A stretch of 30,448 nt of DNA from Gymnopus androsaceus JB14 (Eukaryota; Basidiomycota; Agaricomycetes; Agaricales; Omphalotaceae): the NCBI GenBank assembly GCA_009733575.1, contig ML769953.1, forward strand, positions 1 to 30,448, given 5' to 3'. This document shows positions 20,501-29,711 of the stretch, piece by piece. Under the pieces are notes generated by a model. It was not told the DNA's origin. It saw only the letters and a list, made by a program, of their open reading frames with translations, and searched no databases. The position numbers and the translations under genes are program-made. The number at the start of each line of letters is the position of its first letter. Within the stretch, counting starts at the first letter, position 1.

Positions 20501-23500
20501 CCGAAGATATAACGCGACTCTGAGCCCGATATTGAGGTATATTGTTCATCAACTTCAGAACGGGCAAACTACGGAAATTGTCGTGCTGCGAGAGCTCATA
20601 TGGAAAATGGCTGGGATTGAGCCATTACCTAGCTTGTCGGATACACAGATACAAGCAATGGCTGGTGGTCCTGCTCTTCGTATCGAGGCAATCGCGTCTT
20701 CCACTCGAGGTGCTCGAATGGATCCCTCGGACGGTATTCGATCCTCTCAAAGACTTGGTCAAGCTCTAATCGAGACCTCGTTGGCGCTTCCATTGCTGAT
20801 CCAGGTCGCACAACAACGGCAGTCTTCTGTCTTCTTGGCACGAGATGCGCCTCTAAAGTCTTTGGCAGGCTTGTTCGATACGGTGCGTTCAGCAATCTCC
20901 ATGATTGAATACCCAACTCACATTACTTGCAGACGCATGGTGTCCTGCTTCAATATTTGGACCTTCTCACAACACCTTCTGTAGTTTCTCCCGAGGATTA
21001 TGCAAACAAGGTTCTCCCTCCTTTTCGAGATCTGCATGAGAAGTACGGGATATCGCCTCCCGTTTGCATGCAAATTATACGGCCTGTGCTGCACACGCAA
21101 CTTTTGGTAAGTCATGCATTACGAACAAGTTAAGAGCGGTACTTACCAATCTTCATAGAACTTTGCTTTGAAAATGCAAGCGCAAGAACGTCTAGCTAAT
21201 GAGGAAGCTGAGAAACGTCTCAAGGCTGCGTTGACAGCCAAGCGAGAACCTTCCGTCTCACAGTCTCGAGTGGCCTCTCCCCTACCAAAGAACACAGAGT
21301 TGGCTCCCGAGTCCAAACCTGCATCTGATGGACCTACCGAGTCCAAGTCTGCGTCGGATGTACCTCCCACTTCCGAAGATGTATCGATGGAAGCCTGATC
21401 CAAGCTCTAGGGTACCGACAGCTCCCGAGGTATATAATCTTTCCCCTTCAATGCTACTTGTCGGCTTATCTGTTGCTCAGAGCCCTTGGCTTCCTCAACT
21501 GGAAGCCATCTTCGAAGACGTTCAGAAAATCCTTCCCAATCAAGCTTACGATGTCCTGGGGTGCGTATCCGACTATCCGTACCAAGTCAAACTCATTGAT
21601 TCGATAACAGTCCGGGTTTTTATGTCACGTTTTGGCAACTATCTATGTATGATCTTTCCCCGCCTGCTGCAAGGTATGACGAAGAAGGTGCTGCTCTCCG
21701 AACTCTCAGTCGACAAGAGGATGGCAAATACAATGCTTGTGAAAAGTCCGCCGATCGTTCTAGGCGTGCCATGGCTTCCTCACACCGAGCGAGGCGGGAT
21801 AGGTTCAACTCGTTCGCTCAAACATTGACTCAGGAATTCAAACAACAAACTGTGTTGCGAGTCTTTACGCTGAAGCGACTTGGGCATGAAAAGCAACATT
21901 GGTTTACTAATGGTAATCAATCCAGCTTCTAACTAATCTCCAATTTCTCACTGATTATGTATCAGTTACTAGTGCTGCACAGAAGCAAACACAAGCCCTT
22001 CTACTCTTGGACGCGTTTCTCAAACACTGCATTCATCCTCGCAGTCTTCTTTCTCCTATGGATGCCAATTTCTGTGCTCAGTTTATCAAGATTTTGCATA
22101 CTCAGGGCACGCCAGGATTCCATACCCTTGCATGCTATGATAAGGTGATCGTTATCCTCTCCCTAAACTGATGAAACGCTAATGCAATACCTTCAGATCC
22201 TAAGTGATCAAATCAAAGTAATCTTGTTTTCATGCAGCGAATATGAAGCAGCGGAATTACGGTCAGTAAACCCTCTGACGTTGATGGAGTCCACTCTCTA
22301 ACTATTCTATAGGCCGTTTTCTGCTCGGAGTACTGTCAGATCTTCACAAATGGCACTCTGAAGAGCAAACTTACATACAAGACAACCGATCGAAAGTTGG
22401 AGGCAAAACCCTCCTGCATACTGGCTTTCAAAGTCAATATCGCCTCCCAATGCATTCTGATAATCACTTGAAATGGCCTGCGTTCCAAAAGGTTGTCCGA
22501 AAGTGGCACAAGAAGATCGCGCTGGTGTGTGCAATTTCATTATCTCTATGCTAATTCTGATCCAGGCTTTTGTAGAATGTATACAGACCGGAGAGTTTAT
22601 GCGTGTCTACAATGCGATTATTGTGCTCAAGGAAATACTACCATTTTTCCCGTTATCAGCTGTAGCCCAAGAAACGGGGGCTCAGCTTGATAAAACTATG
22701 GATCAGTTCTTGGAGAAAGAGGAGCGAGGCGACTTGAAAATTTTGGGTCGGGCGTAAGTGATATTCAATGTTATTATGCTCATATTCTCATGATAATTCT
22801 CATGTAGATATTCTGCGAGTTTGAAAAAACACGCGAACAATTATGGACTTCAACCAAGGTTGGCAATAAGGCATGTATTGATGATTCATCCCGTAGTGCC
22901 ACTGCTTATGCGTTCTATCAGACATCTTCCGCCGCTACACCTCGACCCACTGGGCCTCCAGCGATAGACCTTGCGCCTCTGTCACCCCTGTAGGACCCAG
23001 TGCGCAGAGTGCCTCTAACAGTGATACCAAGCGTCTCTCTCAAGTCAACTCATCTGCTCCTTCCGGCTCTCGCGCTCAGTTAGGGAGCAGTAAACCACAG
23101 CCTGCAGCAGAAAAGTCGAATATAATGGCAGCAATGGAGAGGTAAGCTGATTCGCTCTGCATGTCTGAATTGAGTTGACTTTCTTCAGTGTGCCGCAACC
23201 CAAAGTGGTGAAGAGGGTTAGACCAGACACAAATGGCGGTGGTTCACCCAAACCTTCTATCGATCAACCTTCAATTTCGAACAAGTTTCGACCCCAGAAA
23301 GAAAAGACAACACCAAAGAGCCATCCACACGGATTGAACCAAAAGACAAAGCTCCATCCAAGGAACCCGCCCAACCTCCTCGCGGTGAACGATCTATTGA
23401 GGAGCAAGGACTACCAATGCCTCCTCCCTCTGAACCCAGTCAAAAGCCCCTCGCACACGAGCTACGGGTGACTGCCCAGCAGAGCCACCCAGACAAGAAT

Positions 23501-23836
23501 GAGGACAAGAATGGTCGATTGAATGAGCCATCACGTACTATGAATGGATCTAAAGCCTCCTCACTGCGACGTCGTTCCCCTTCACCCTCGAGTCGTCCTC
23601 CGACACGTAACCACAGCTCAGAGAGCCGTACGAGTGCTGGTTGGTCTCGAACTGAACGAGGGAATGGCGAGTCATCTGCAGACAAAAGGGACCGTGAACC
23701 TACACGACGCGATAGTTTGACACATAACCGATGTGACCGCACTCCTAAGAAGCGCACTTTTACTAGAGATAGTGACCGCGACCGCAATTCACGCCATGAT
23801 CGACATGGCGACAAAGAGAGAGACCGAGGGGACTGA
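17525..23836 (+). pseudogene. THO2: THO complex subunit 2 (THO2/THOC2) homologue, frameshifted
   Basis: THO2 is the scaffold of the nuclear THO/TREX complex that couples transcription to mRNA export. Landmarks in order: NKFNLLREQSEGYSKLTVEL (~18510), ISLIGFFDLDPNKALDIILD, YLTAALLIREGLVALEDLYP, NQKAGILITLLAVGALKPAI, LYGEWRSDTYKSHSELR, ERVKDDGVNTSDWLQS, ELIWKMAGIEPLPSLSD, SLALPLLIQVAQQRQSS, DLSPPAARYDEE, GEFMRVYNAIIVLKEILPFF, then a basic Arg/Asp/Ser tail. About a dozen introns of 45-70 nt are retained. The frame breaks near 18660, 19955, 21397, 22248, 22828 and 23300; TGA at 23834 probably replaces CGA. Sequence before ~18340 aligns poorly. Either a decayed duplicate or the real gene with indel errors; some breaks lie in A-runs, others do not. 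Confidence 0.85.
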
Positions 23837-24440
23837 GATCGAGATAGTAGGGATAAACGACGGATTGGGCAATATCGGATGGTTAGGAAGTGGACTGAGC
23901 AAAACGAGGGTCGAACTCTGGTTATTGATGATGGATGAGCAGTTCGTACTGCAAGTGAATGAAGTATGAAAGGACAATGGCTGGAGGAAGGGAAAGTTGG
24001 TGACGGCTTCCAGCTTGTTTTGACAATCGCAGGAATTAGATAGCGATTCGAGGAAAGTATAATTAGACGAGGTCTAGCGGAGAATGGCCGTACAACGCAC
24101 CTGGAACCGGACTCCTCAACTATTGGCCTACATGCACACTGGAAAATTTAGGCCTAATTCCGACCCACATCTCGACAACTTTCGATTGGTCCATCCGGCG
24201 GTGATTCCTTGGTATTCTGGCCCATACACACACTCGACATCTCAGGCCCAATTCCGACCCACATCTCGACGACTCTCAATCATCTATCCGGAAGTTGGAA
24301 TATCCAGTGCGCAAGGTGAGAATGAATGTGTCGTGGATGGTGATGGCAGCTGAGGAAGGGCATTATGGTGCTAATCATGGAAAGTATCAGTTGTTCCTCC
24401 AGCCTCTTGCTCAAAGGAACATTTCCTTCTTCCCCTCTTC
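23837..24440. repeat. Spacer with a ~31-bp direct repeat
   Basis: AATTCCGACCCACATCTCGA occurs near 24158 and again near 24250 within a slightly longer shared block. The rest of this ~600-bp spacer shows no supported gene, although an 89-codon ORF overlaps the repeat. Confidence 0.5.
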
Positions 24441-24939
24441 ATGTCTGGTTTCTACCACAAGGCCAAGGCTGTGGTTAGGCAAAAGGTGAGGTATTCCTTT
24501 ATACTTCTAAACTATCCTAACATCCTAATCTTTCAGCGGATAGCGCGAGTTTCTAAGGTCAAAAGGCCGATTATTCTGCAAGTTTATTGCTCCCTTCGAA
24601 TTGAAGGGAATCCGCCCACCGGCGACGTGCTGAAAAGTATCATCCGCCGTATTTTGGCAGACAAGGGGTGGAATTGTCCGTGTATTCCTGAACATTGGGT
24701 TTTGGTGTAAGTTGCGTCTTTTCTTCATTTGTTCTTGCAACTAATGGTGCTTTTTTAGGGCGAACTTGACTGGCCACCATGCTCACTACACTTTTCGCCT
24801 TTTTGAATGGACATCCAAACAGAAAGCACTATATACCATGCATTTTAACTTGAACACGATGGACTTGTGGCCTACGTCACATAATCGCTATGACATGGCA
24901 TTCTACAAACCGAATTGGCTAGGAGAGGTTGTCATCTGA
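24441..24939 (+). CDS. Small spliced gene, 131 aa, unrecognised
   Basis: Not recognised. Exons 24441-24485, 24537-24706 and 24759-24939 join in consistent phase through introns of 51 nt (GTGAGG...CAG) and 52 nt (GTAAGT...TAG). Coding total is 396 nt and the stop TGA. The product begins MSGFYHKAKAVVRQK, has a hydrophobic strand (RPIILQVYCSLRIEG), then a Trp/His-rich middle (CPCIPEHWVLV, GHHAHYTFRLFEW) and ends YKPNWLGEVVI. It looks like a compact globular protein without signal peptide or membrane span. It may be a complete small protein or the end of a longer one with exons upstream. No frame damage was seen. Confidence 0.5.
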
Positions 24940-25209
24940 AAGATATGCTTGGTGTTGGATATTGGATATTGGATTCTTACTTTTTGCAGGATTGCTGAAC
25001 TCTTTGCTGTACCATAGATCTGTGATGTATTTTCTTAGCCCGGTACATAGTCTACTGTTCCTGTATCAAAATTTCAGACATCATATCTCAATTAGGTCAT
25101 CGTATGGACCGCTTTGACCACCTCAATGAAAGAGAAAAAAACTTGACGCCACCCTAATTACTGGATGTAATACGTAAGTGACTGTTAAAGCCCTAATCTT
25201 GGACAGAAC
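24940..25209. other. Spacer, no supported feature
   Basis: About 270 bp of AT-rich sequence after the 131-aa gene; nothing recognisable. Confidence 0.5.
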
Positions 25210-25440
25210 TGAGGTTGCCTGAGGTATCCTGGAGCATCCTGAGGTGTCCTGGGGCATCCTGGGGCATCCTGAGGTGTCCTCAAGGCTCCCTCAGGCTGCA
25301 TTCAGGCTGCAACCAGGCTCCCTCAGGTGTATTAGGATATGTGCAAATTCCTGAGTAACCCAGGTCACCTGGGTCACCTGGGTGACCTAGGTAGCCCAGG
25401 TCATTTTAAGTGAGCCTATCAGGCCACCCTAGGTGGCCTG
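25210..25440. repeat. GC-rich 9-11-bp tandem repeats and hairpins
   Basis: Three sub-arrays follow one another: ~10-bp units of the TCCTGGGGCA/TCCTGAGGTG type (about 25227-25281), 10-11-bp AGGCTSC units (about 25283-25327), and 9-bp GGTCACCTG units (about 25358-25401). A near-palindrome CCCAGGTCACCTGGG starts near 25359 and a perfect 8-bp stem, AGGCCACC-CTA-GGTGGCCT, lies at 25421-25439. The block sits just upstream of the RRM/dioxygenase ORF. Confidence 0.7.
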
Positions 25441-25610
25441 GGCACAAACCATTTTTGCTGATGGAAGTGTTGCCTACTAAAAATGCCATTACTACTTTGC
25501 CAATTTGTGGCACTATTCCCAGTTCTTCTTCATTCCAATCTTCAGCCTGCTTGATTCCTACCTCCATCTCCAACTCGAGTGACATGTCCCTCTCACCTTG
25601 TGTCAGCAGG

Positions 25611-27584
25611 TCCCATCAACCTCGAAGCTCTCAAAAAGGACACAACAAACACTCTTCCAAAGATCACTCTTAATCCAAATGACTCTGTGCATACTCCTAG
25701 CTCTGGTGACAACTGTACGTCGTATGATACCAATGACAACCAGTTCAAGTCGCCCAATGTGTATATTAATTGCTTGCCGCTGCATTATCTGGAAGATCAG
25801 CTTTTCAAGCTTTGCTCTCCATTTGGAGAGGGCCGAAGCATGAAGAGCTTTACGAGACATGTTGGCAAAAAGGAAAGCAAGTATGGGTTCGTACTGTAAG
25901 TTTGTCTGTGTTCTTCCTTGATGTTGTTGGTTCTGATTGTTGTTCGTAGGTTTGAAATAGTCAAAGCAGCCAAAAAAAATGCATCCAGTCTCTTCGTTGA
26001 TTCAGAAACCATCATCCAACATTTCTATTCTTCCAATTCTCCAGCCGCTGCAGAGCTAGACTACAATTCTGATGATGGCTTCGACTTAGAAAGTGAAGCT
26101 TCTGACTTCAGAAGCATTCCCTTTGACCTCATCGACCCAGATGGTTCTGAGCCAGATCCTACCTCACCCTCTTCATCTTTCTCAATTCCTGCATTCCTCA
26201 GACGTCTATTTTTACAGCCTCCTTCCGAGTTTGGTGAGGTACAGTCTGAATCTGAAGACAGAACCTCTGGCGTTGAAGACAAACCTCTCACCGGACTGGC
26301 GGCCAGGAGGAAGTGGAAGAAGGAGAGGAAGAGAGACAAATGGAACGTGAAGCATAAATTGAAGCGCAAATTGATGCAGGATGAGTTGGGTACCACGCTG
26401 AAAGAGATATCACGTAAAAAAGCTGCTTGTCCCCATACCATAAGCACCAACAAGAGCTTTTCCTCCAAGGCACTTCCTATCAATTCTGGGGGCTGGTCTG
26501 GCTTGCAACAGAAGCTGGAAAAAATTAATCCAGCAGTACAGGAACTTCTTGATAAACACGATATGCAAATCACTGACTGGGACAGGAGGTATGCATCCTG
26601 CTTCAATTCCTTTTGTTTTATTCAATGATTCTCTACAGACAGAGTTATGCCGTTGTAGACAACAAAGGTAGGATTATCACTGCTCTAGCAGGCACTCCGG
26701 ATGATCCCAACTGGATACCGCTCATGCAGGAGCTTGCAGAGAATATAAGAAATGCCAGAGACCGCATGTCTTTCAGCACAAAGCAGAAGGAGAACAAGCG
26801 CGTTCCCTGACCTTCTGTCTCTGTCGGTAATTCTTTTGGAGGCGGCAGCAAGGTAAGTTAAACAACCCTTTTCCGTTCCTGTCTCACTTCTCAGCGACAG
26901 AGACCTGGGACTATGGCTTTCTATGGCAAGACTAATAAGCTTATTCTGATGAGCCTTATTGCTTCTGCGGGCTTTCAAAGACTTGTGGGATTTGCTAATT
27001 GTAAGTTCTGTTTTTGTATTTGTTGGATTCTCACTGATGTGCCTCTTCTAGGTATGTTTGAGGTGTTTGCTTCAAACACATTTGGTCTCTATTGAAGCAA
27101 TCTTGAAATGCTATTTGCATCTAATGCTTGTCTGATTCGCTGGTTGGGTAAGAGTGTTTTTGCAAGTGTTTCATTCAACATGGGGCCATACACAGTCAGC
27201 TGGCCTCATACCAATGACCACAACCTGGCGTTTGGCTGGTGCGCTATAACAGCTTTGGGCAACTTTGATCCTGATCATGGTGGACATCTTGTTCTCTGGG
27301 ACCTTGGTCTCATTATACGCTTTCCTCCTGGGTCAACTATCCTTATCCCTTCTGCGCTGCTCACTCATTCTAACATCCCAATCTCGTCAAATGAGATTTG
27401 GTATTCTATCATCCAGTATTCTTCTGCAGGTTTATTCCGATGGGTGTATAACGGCTTCAAATCAGATAAGGAATTTATGGAGTGTGCTACCAAAGAGGAG
27501 AAGGAGAAGCGCGAGGTGGATAGGAATTCTCGATGGGGTAACGGTCTGGGGATGTTTTCATTATGGGATGATATTCGTACTTGA
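25611..27584 (+). pseudogene. RRM half-domain joined to TET/JBP-like 2OG-dioxygenase relative
   Basis: Exons 25611-25895, 25950-26588, 26639-26852, 26895-27000 and 27052-27584 join in consistent phase. The first two encode RRM elements (VYINCLPLHYLEDQLFKL with RNP2, then KYGFVLFEIVKAAKK with RNP1) but the domain stops before its last strand. A long acidic/basic linker follows, then VVDNKGRIITALAGTPDDP. The last exon holds a double-stranded-beta-helix dioxygenase-like core: PHTNDHNLAFGWCAITALG, DHGGHLVLWDL, FPPGSTILIPSALLTHSN, GLFRW. Family members resemble TET/JBP enzymes oxidising methylated bases; here the HxD metal ligand reads HTN, so activity is doubtful. In-frame TGA at 26808-26810 and 27093-27095. 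No ATG lies in the first exon; a Ser-rich ORF from 25461 is one frame off. Confidence 0.66.
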
Positions 27585-27797
27585 TACTCTCTGATACTCT
27601 CCAATATCTAGCAACTAAATTTTTACATATAATTCATTTGCTTTACTGGTTTTTAATATCTTGCCTACCATAAATACAAAGATTTTTAAAGAATTACCCA
27701 AGTTTGAAGATTAAGCACCCTTCCTCTTTTCTCTTTCAGTGCCAATGACACAGTACAAACCTCGATGTTCTTCAGCATCTGGGTTCTTATAATTCTT

Positions 27798-28082
27798 ATG
27801 GTCTTCTCTTGCTCTACCTGCAATAAATTGTTCTCCAATAAAACCAAACTCCTCCAGCACTTAGGCTACCGTGGCAACAAGTGCGGACTGAAACCAAAAG
27901 AAAAAATGTGTTCCAATGGGAAAATAGCAAGAACATTAGGGGAGGATATTGCCCATGAAGACTCCTTTGAGGTATGTACCCAAGAGGGTCCGGCATTCGA
28001 AGCGCTGAGATCGTGTGGTTTGTTTGCTCGTGTGGTCATTTGGGCGCTCAAACTTTCATACAGGGAAAAGGGTAATCTGTAA
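27798..28082 (+). CDS. C2HC zinc-finger ORF, probable transposase N-terminus
   Basis: Starting at ATG 27798, the product opens with a zinc finger: CSTC, a 12-residue spacer, His, seven residues, Cys. Plavaka-type transposases commonly begin with such a finger. A GTATGT donor at 27972 after HEDSFE suggests that only the first ~58 codons are an exon and the rest is intron read-through. The acceptor could be far downstream (e.g. 29711), which would place the next ORF inside the intron. Identity rests on the finger and the neighbourhood. Confidence 0.4.
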   Translation: MVFSCSTCNKLFSNKTKLLQHLGYRGNKCGLKPKEKMCSNGKIARTLGEDIAHEDSFEVCTQEGPAFEALRSCGLFARVVIWALKLSYREKGNL

Positions 28083-28415
28083 TCAACTTTTTCCTTGCTA
28101 TAGATACAAGAAATCTGAATAGACAAATATCTTTTAATGTACTTTAAGCTGTATGGGCCAAGCTCATACCAAATTTGAGCCATATTTGAAAGAATCGCAA
28201 GTAAAATAACAATTTCTTGAAAGTTCACGTGGTAACTGAACGCGTACCATATTGAAGTGCCCATACTTCGCCTTACTCATTCATCGCGTCAATATGAATC
28301 TTTATTCCAGTAAGTCCTCATTCCCATTCAGACAGATTCAAAAATTAAATTTTGTCTCTTATAGTGTTAAATTCAATATAATTAAGGCCCAAAATAATAC
28401 CAACACGACTTGAAT
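28083..28415. other. AT-rich spacer
   Basis: About 330 bp, AT-rich; no supported gene or repeat. Confidence 0.5.
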
Positions 28416-29492
28416 ATGGATGCTTTGGGACTGTACAGCCCGGATGATGTTCAGATGGATTTGGATGAAGTTGGGGATGGCATGGATGATCCTTTCACTG
28501 CTATAGACTCCGCACCTGGTCCTCCAAGCTTTATTCCTTCCCACAATTACAACGAAATGGATACAGATGATCCAATCGACTTGCTCTCGCATCATTCTAG
28601 CAACCTTTCTTGGAGGGATCCGGAGCCTCCAAGTCCTGTCGAATTTTATTGTTCTCCTTCTCAGTTCATTCCTCATAAATCTTCATACCAAATGCTGCTG
28701 CCTTCACCATCTTTTACACCCAGTCGTTCTCTCAGCCCCAGTGAATCTAAAAACACTCGAAAATGCGATCTCTGTGGTTCCGAAGTTCATATTGATGCTC
28801 AGAATTACAAATGGAATCTTCATCGAGGCAGTTTCAAATGTCAGAAGAAAGCACATCGAGCTAAGCGTGAACAGAGAAAGGTAGAGGACAACGAAGTGGA
28901 ATGCCATCGGAGGTCTCTTTCCATTGATGTCTCTCGTGGCCGTTCGCAGTCTGTCATATCCGCGGGGTCTCGTGGCCGTTCGCCATCTGTCATGTCCATT
29001 GATCTTGCTACTCCATCCTCCAGTCATCATGTATTTGCTGCAAATCCCTCCCATGGTCATTCACAATCTGTCATGTCGATTGATTCTGATACTTCCTTTT
29101 CTCTACAACATGACCCTGTCTCAATGAAATGTCCTGGAGTTTCCTCCGGACTTTCGACGTTTGATTATCCATCGATGCTACATACCATTGCACCCAAGAA
29201 ATACCCTTTCCGGTCATACCAACAGGTTCGCATTGGTAACTCTGAACCAATACAGTACATCCATGCACTGTCTTGTCATGACAAGTGTGCATCAAGTGCA
29301 GGCGGAGAAACGACCTGCCGTTTAGAAGACAACAGTACGCGTGGCCGCGCTGTACCTATCCTTTCTGTTGACCCTGCAGACTTTGCGTCAATATTGTTTT
29401 TCTTGCTACAAATGTGTTTTTATGCTATCTCACTTGTTATTGCTCTCGCATCCGGTAATGAATGTTGTATTACTATCGTAGATACTGTTTAA
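28416..29492 (+). CDS. Zinc-finger, Ser-rich protein, unrecognised (358 aa)
   Basis: ATG at 28416 (MDALGLYSPDDVQMDLDEVG) opens a 358-codon frame without breaks. The N-terminal ~100 residues are acidic and Pro/Ser-rich. A C-x2-C-x15-H-x5-C finger follows (CDLCGSEVHID ... CQKKAHRAKREQRK) with a basic tail. Next come repeats of the type SRGRSQSV/SRGRSPSVMSID/SHGHSQSVMSID. The last ~30 codons are hydrophobic (ILFFLLQMCFYAISLVIALA): either a membrane segment or an unspliced T-rich intron. Probably a DNA-binding accessory or host protein next to the transposase; function is not known. Confidence 0.5.
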   Translation: MDALGLYSPDDVQMDLDEVGDGMDDPFTAIDSAPGPPSFIPSHNYNEMDTDDPIDLLSHHSSNLSWRDPEPPSPVEFYCSPSQFIPHKSSYQMLLPSPSFTPSRSLSPSESKNTRKCDLCGSEVHIDAQNYKWNLHRGSFKCQKKAHRAKREQRKVEDNEVECHRRSLSIDVSRGRSQSVISAGSRGRSPSVMSIDLATPSSSHHVFAANPSHGHSQSVMSIDSDTSFSLQHDPVSMKCPGVSSGLSTFDYPSMLHTIAPKKYPFRSYQQVRIGNSEPIQYIHALSCHDKCASSAGGETTCRLEDNSTRGRAVPILSVDPADFASILFFLLQMCFYAISLVIALASGNECCITIVDTV

Positions 29493-29711
29493 TGTGCCTT
29501 ATATGGCTTGAATTGCATGCAACAAAGGAGATTGAAGAAATTTCGTGGCTAGGCGCCGAAAACAAACATATGATGACAGCGATTTCCTTTTATATCATCA
29601 TCATCATGGTACCAAAAATCTTTTACACACGATTTCAGGAATTTTGATTCTGGACCCCCCTTGTATGTACCTACTAAAGTATTGTTGAACCTTCATTCAA
29701 ACTACTGTTAG
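29493..29711. other. Spacer or intron before the transposase exon
   Basis: Short AT-rich stretch ending in a TTAG acceptor-like site at 29708-29711; nothing else recognisable. Confidence 0.4.

Noticed and set aside
23440..23814. 124-codon minus ORF rich in Arg and Ser
   Set aside because: Antisense shadow of the THO2 basic tail, caused by its biased codons.
25210..25440. CRISPR-like array
   Set aside because: Eukaryotic context, units of 9-11 bp without unique spacers; plain micro-repeats.
26061..26606. 181-codon minus ORF
   Set aside because: Antisense of the linker exon of the dioxygenase-like gene; no motifs.
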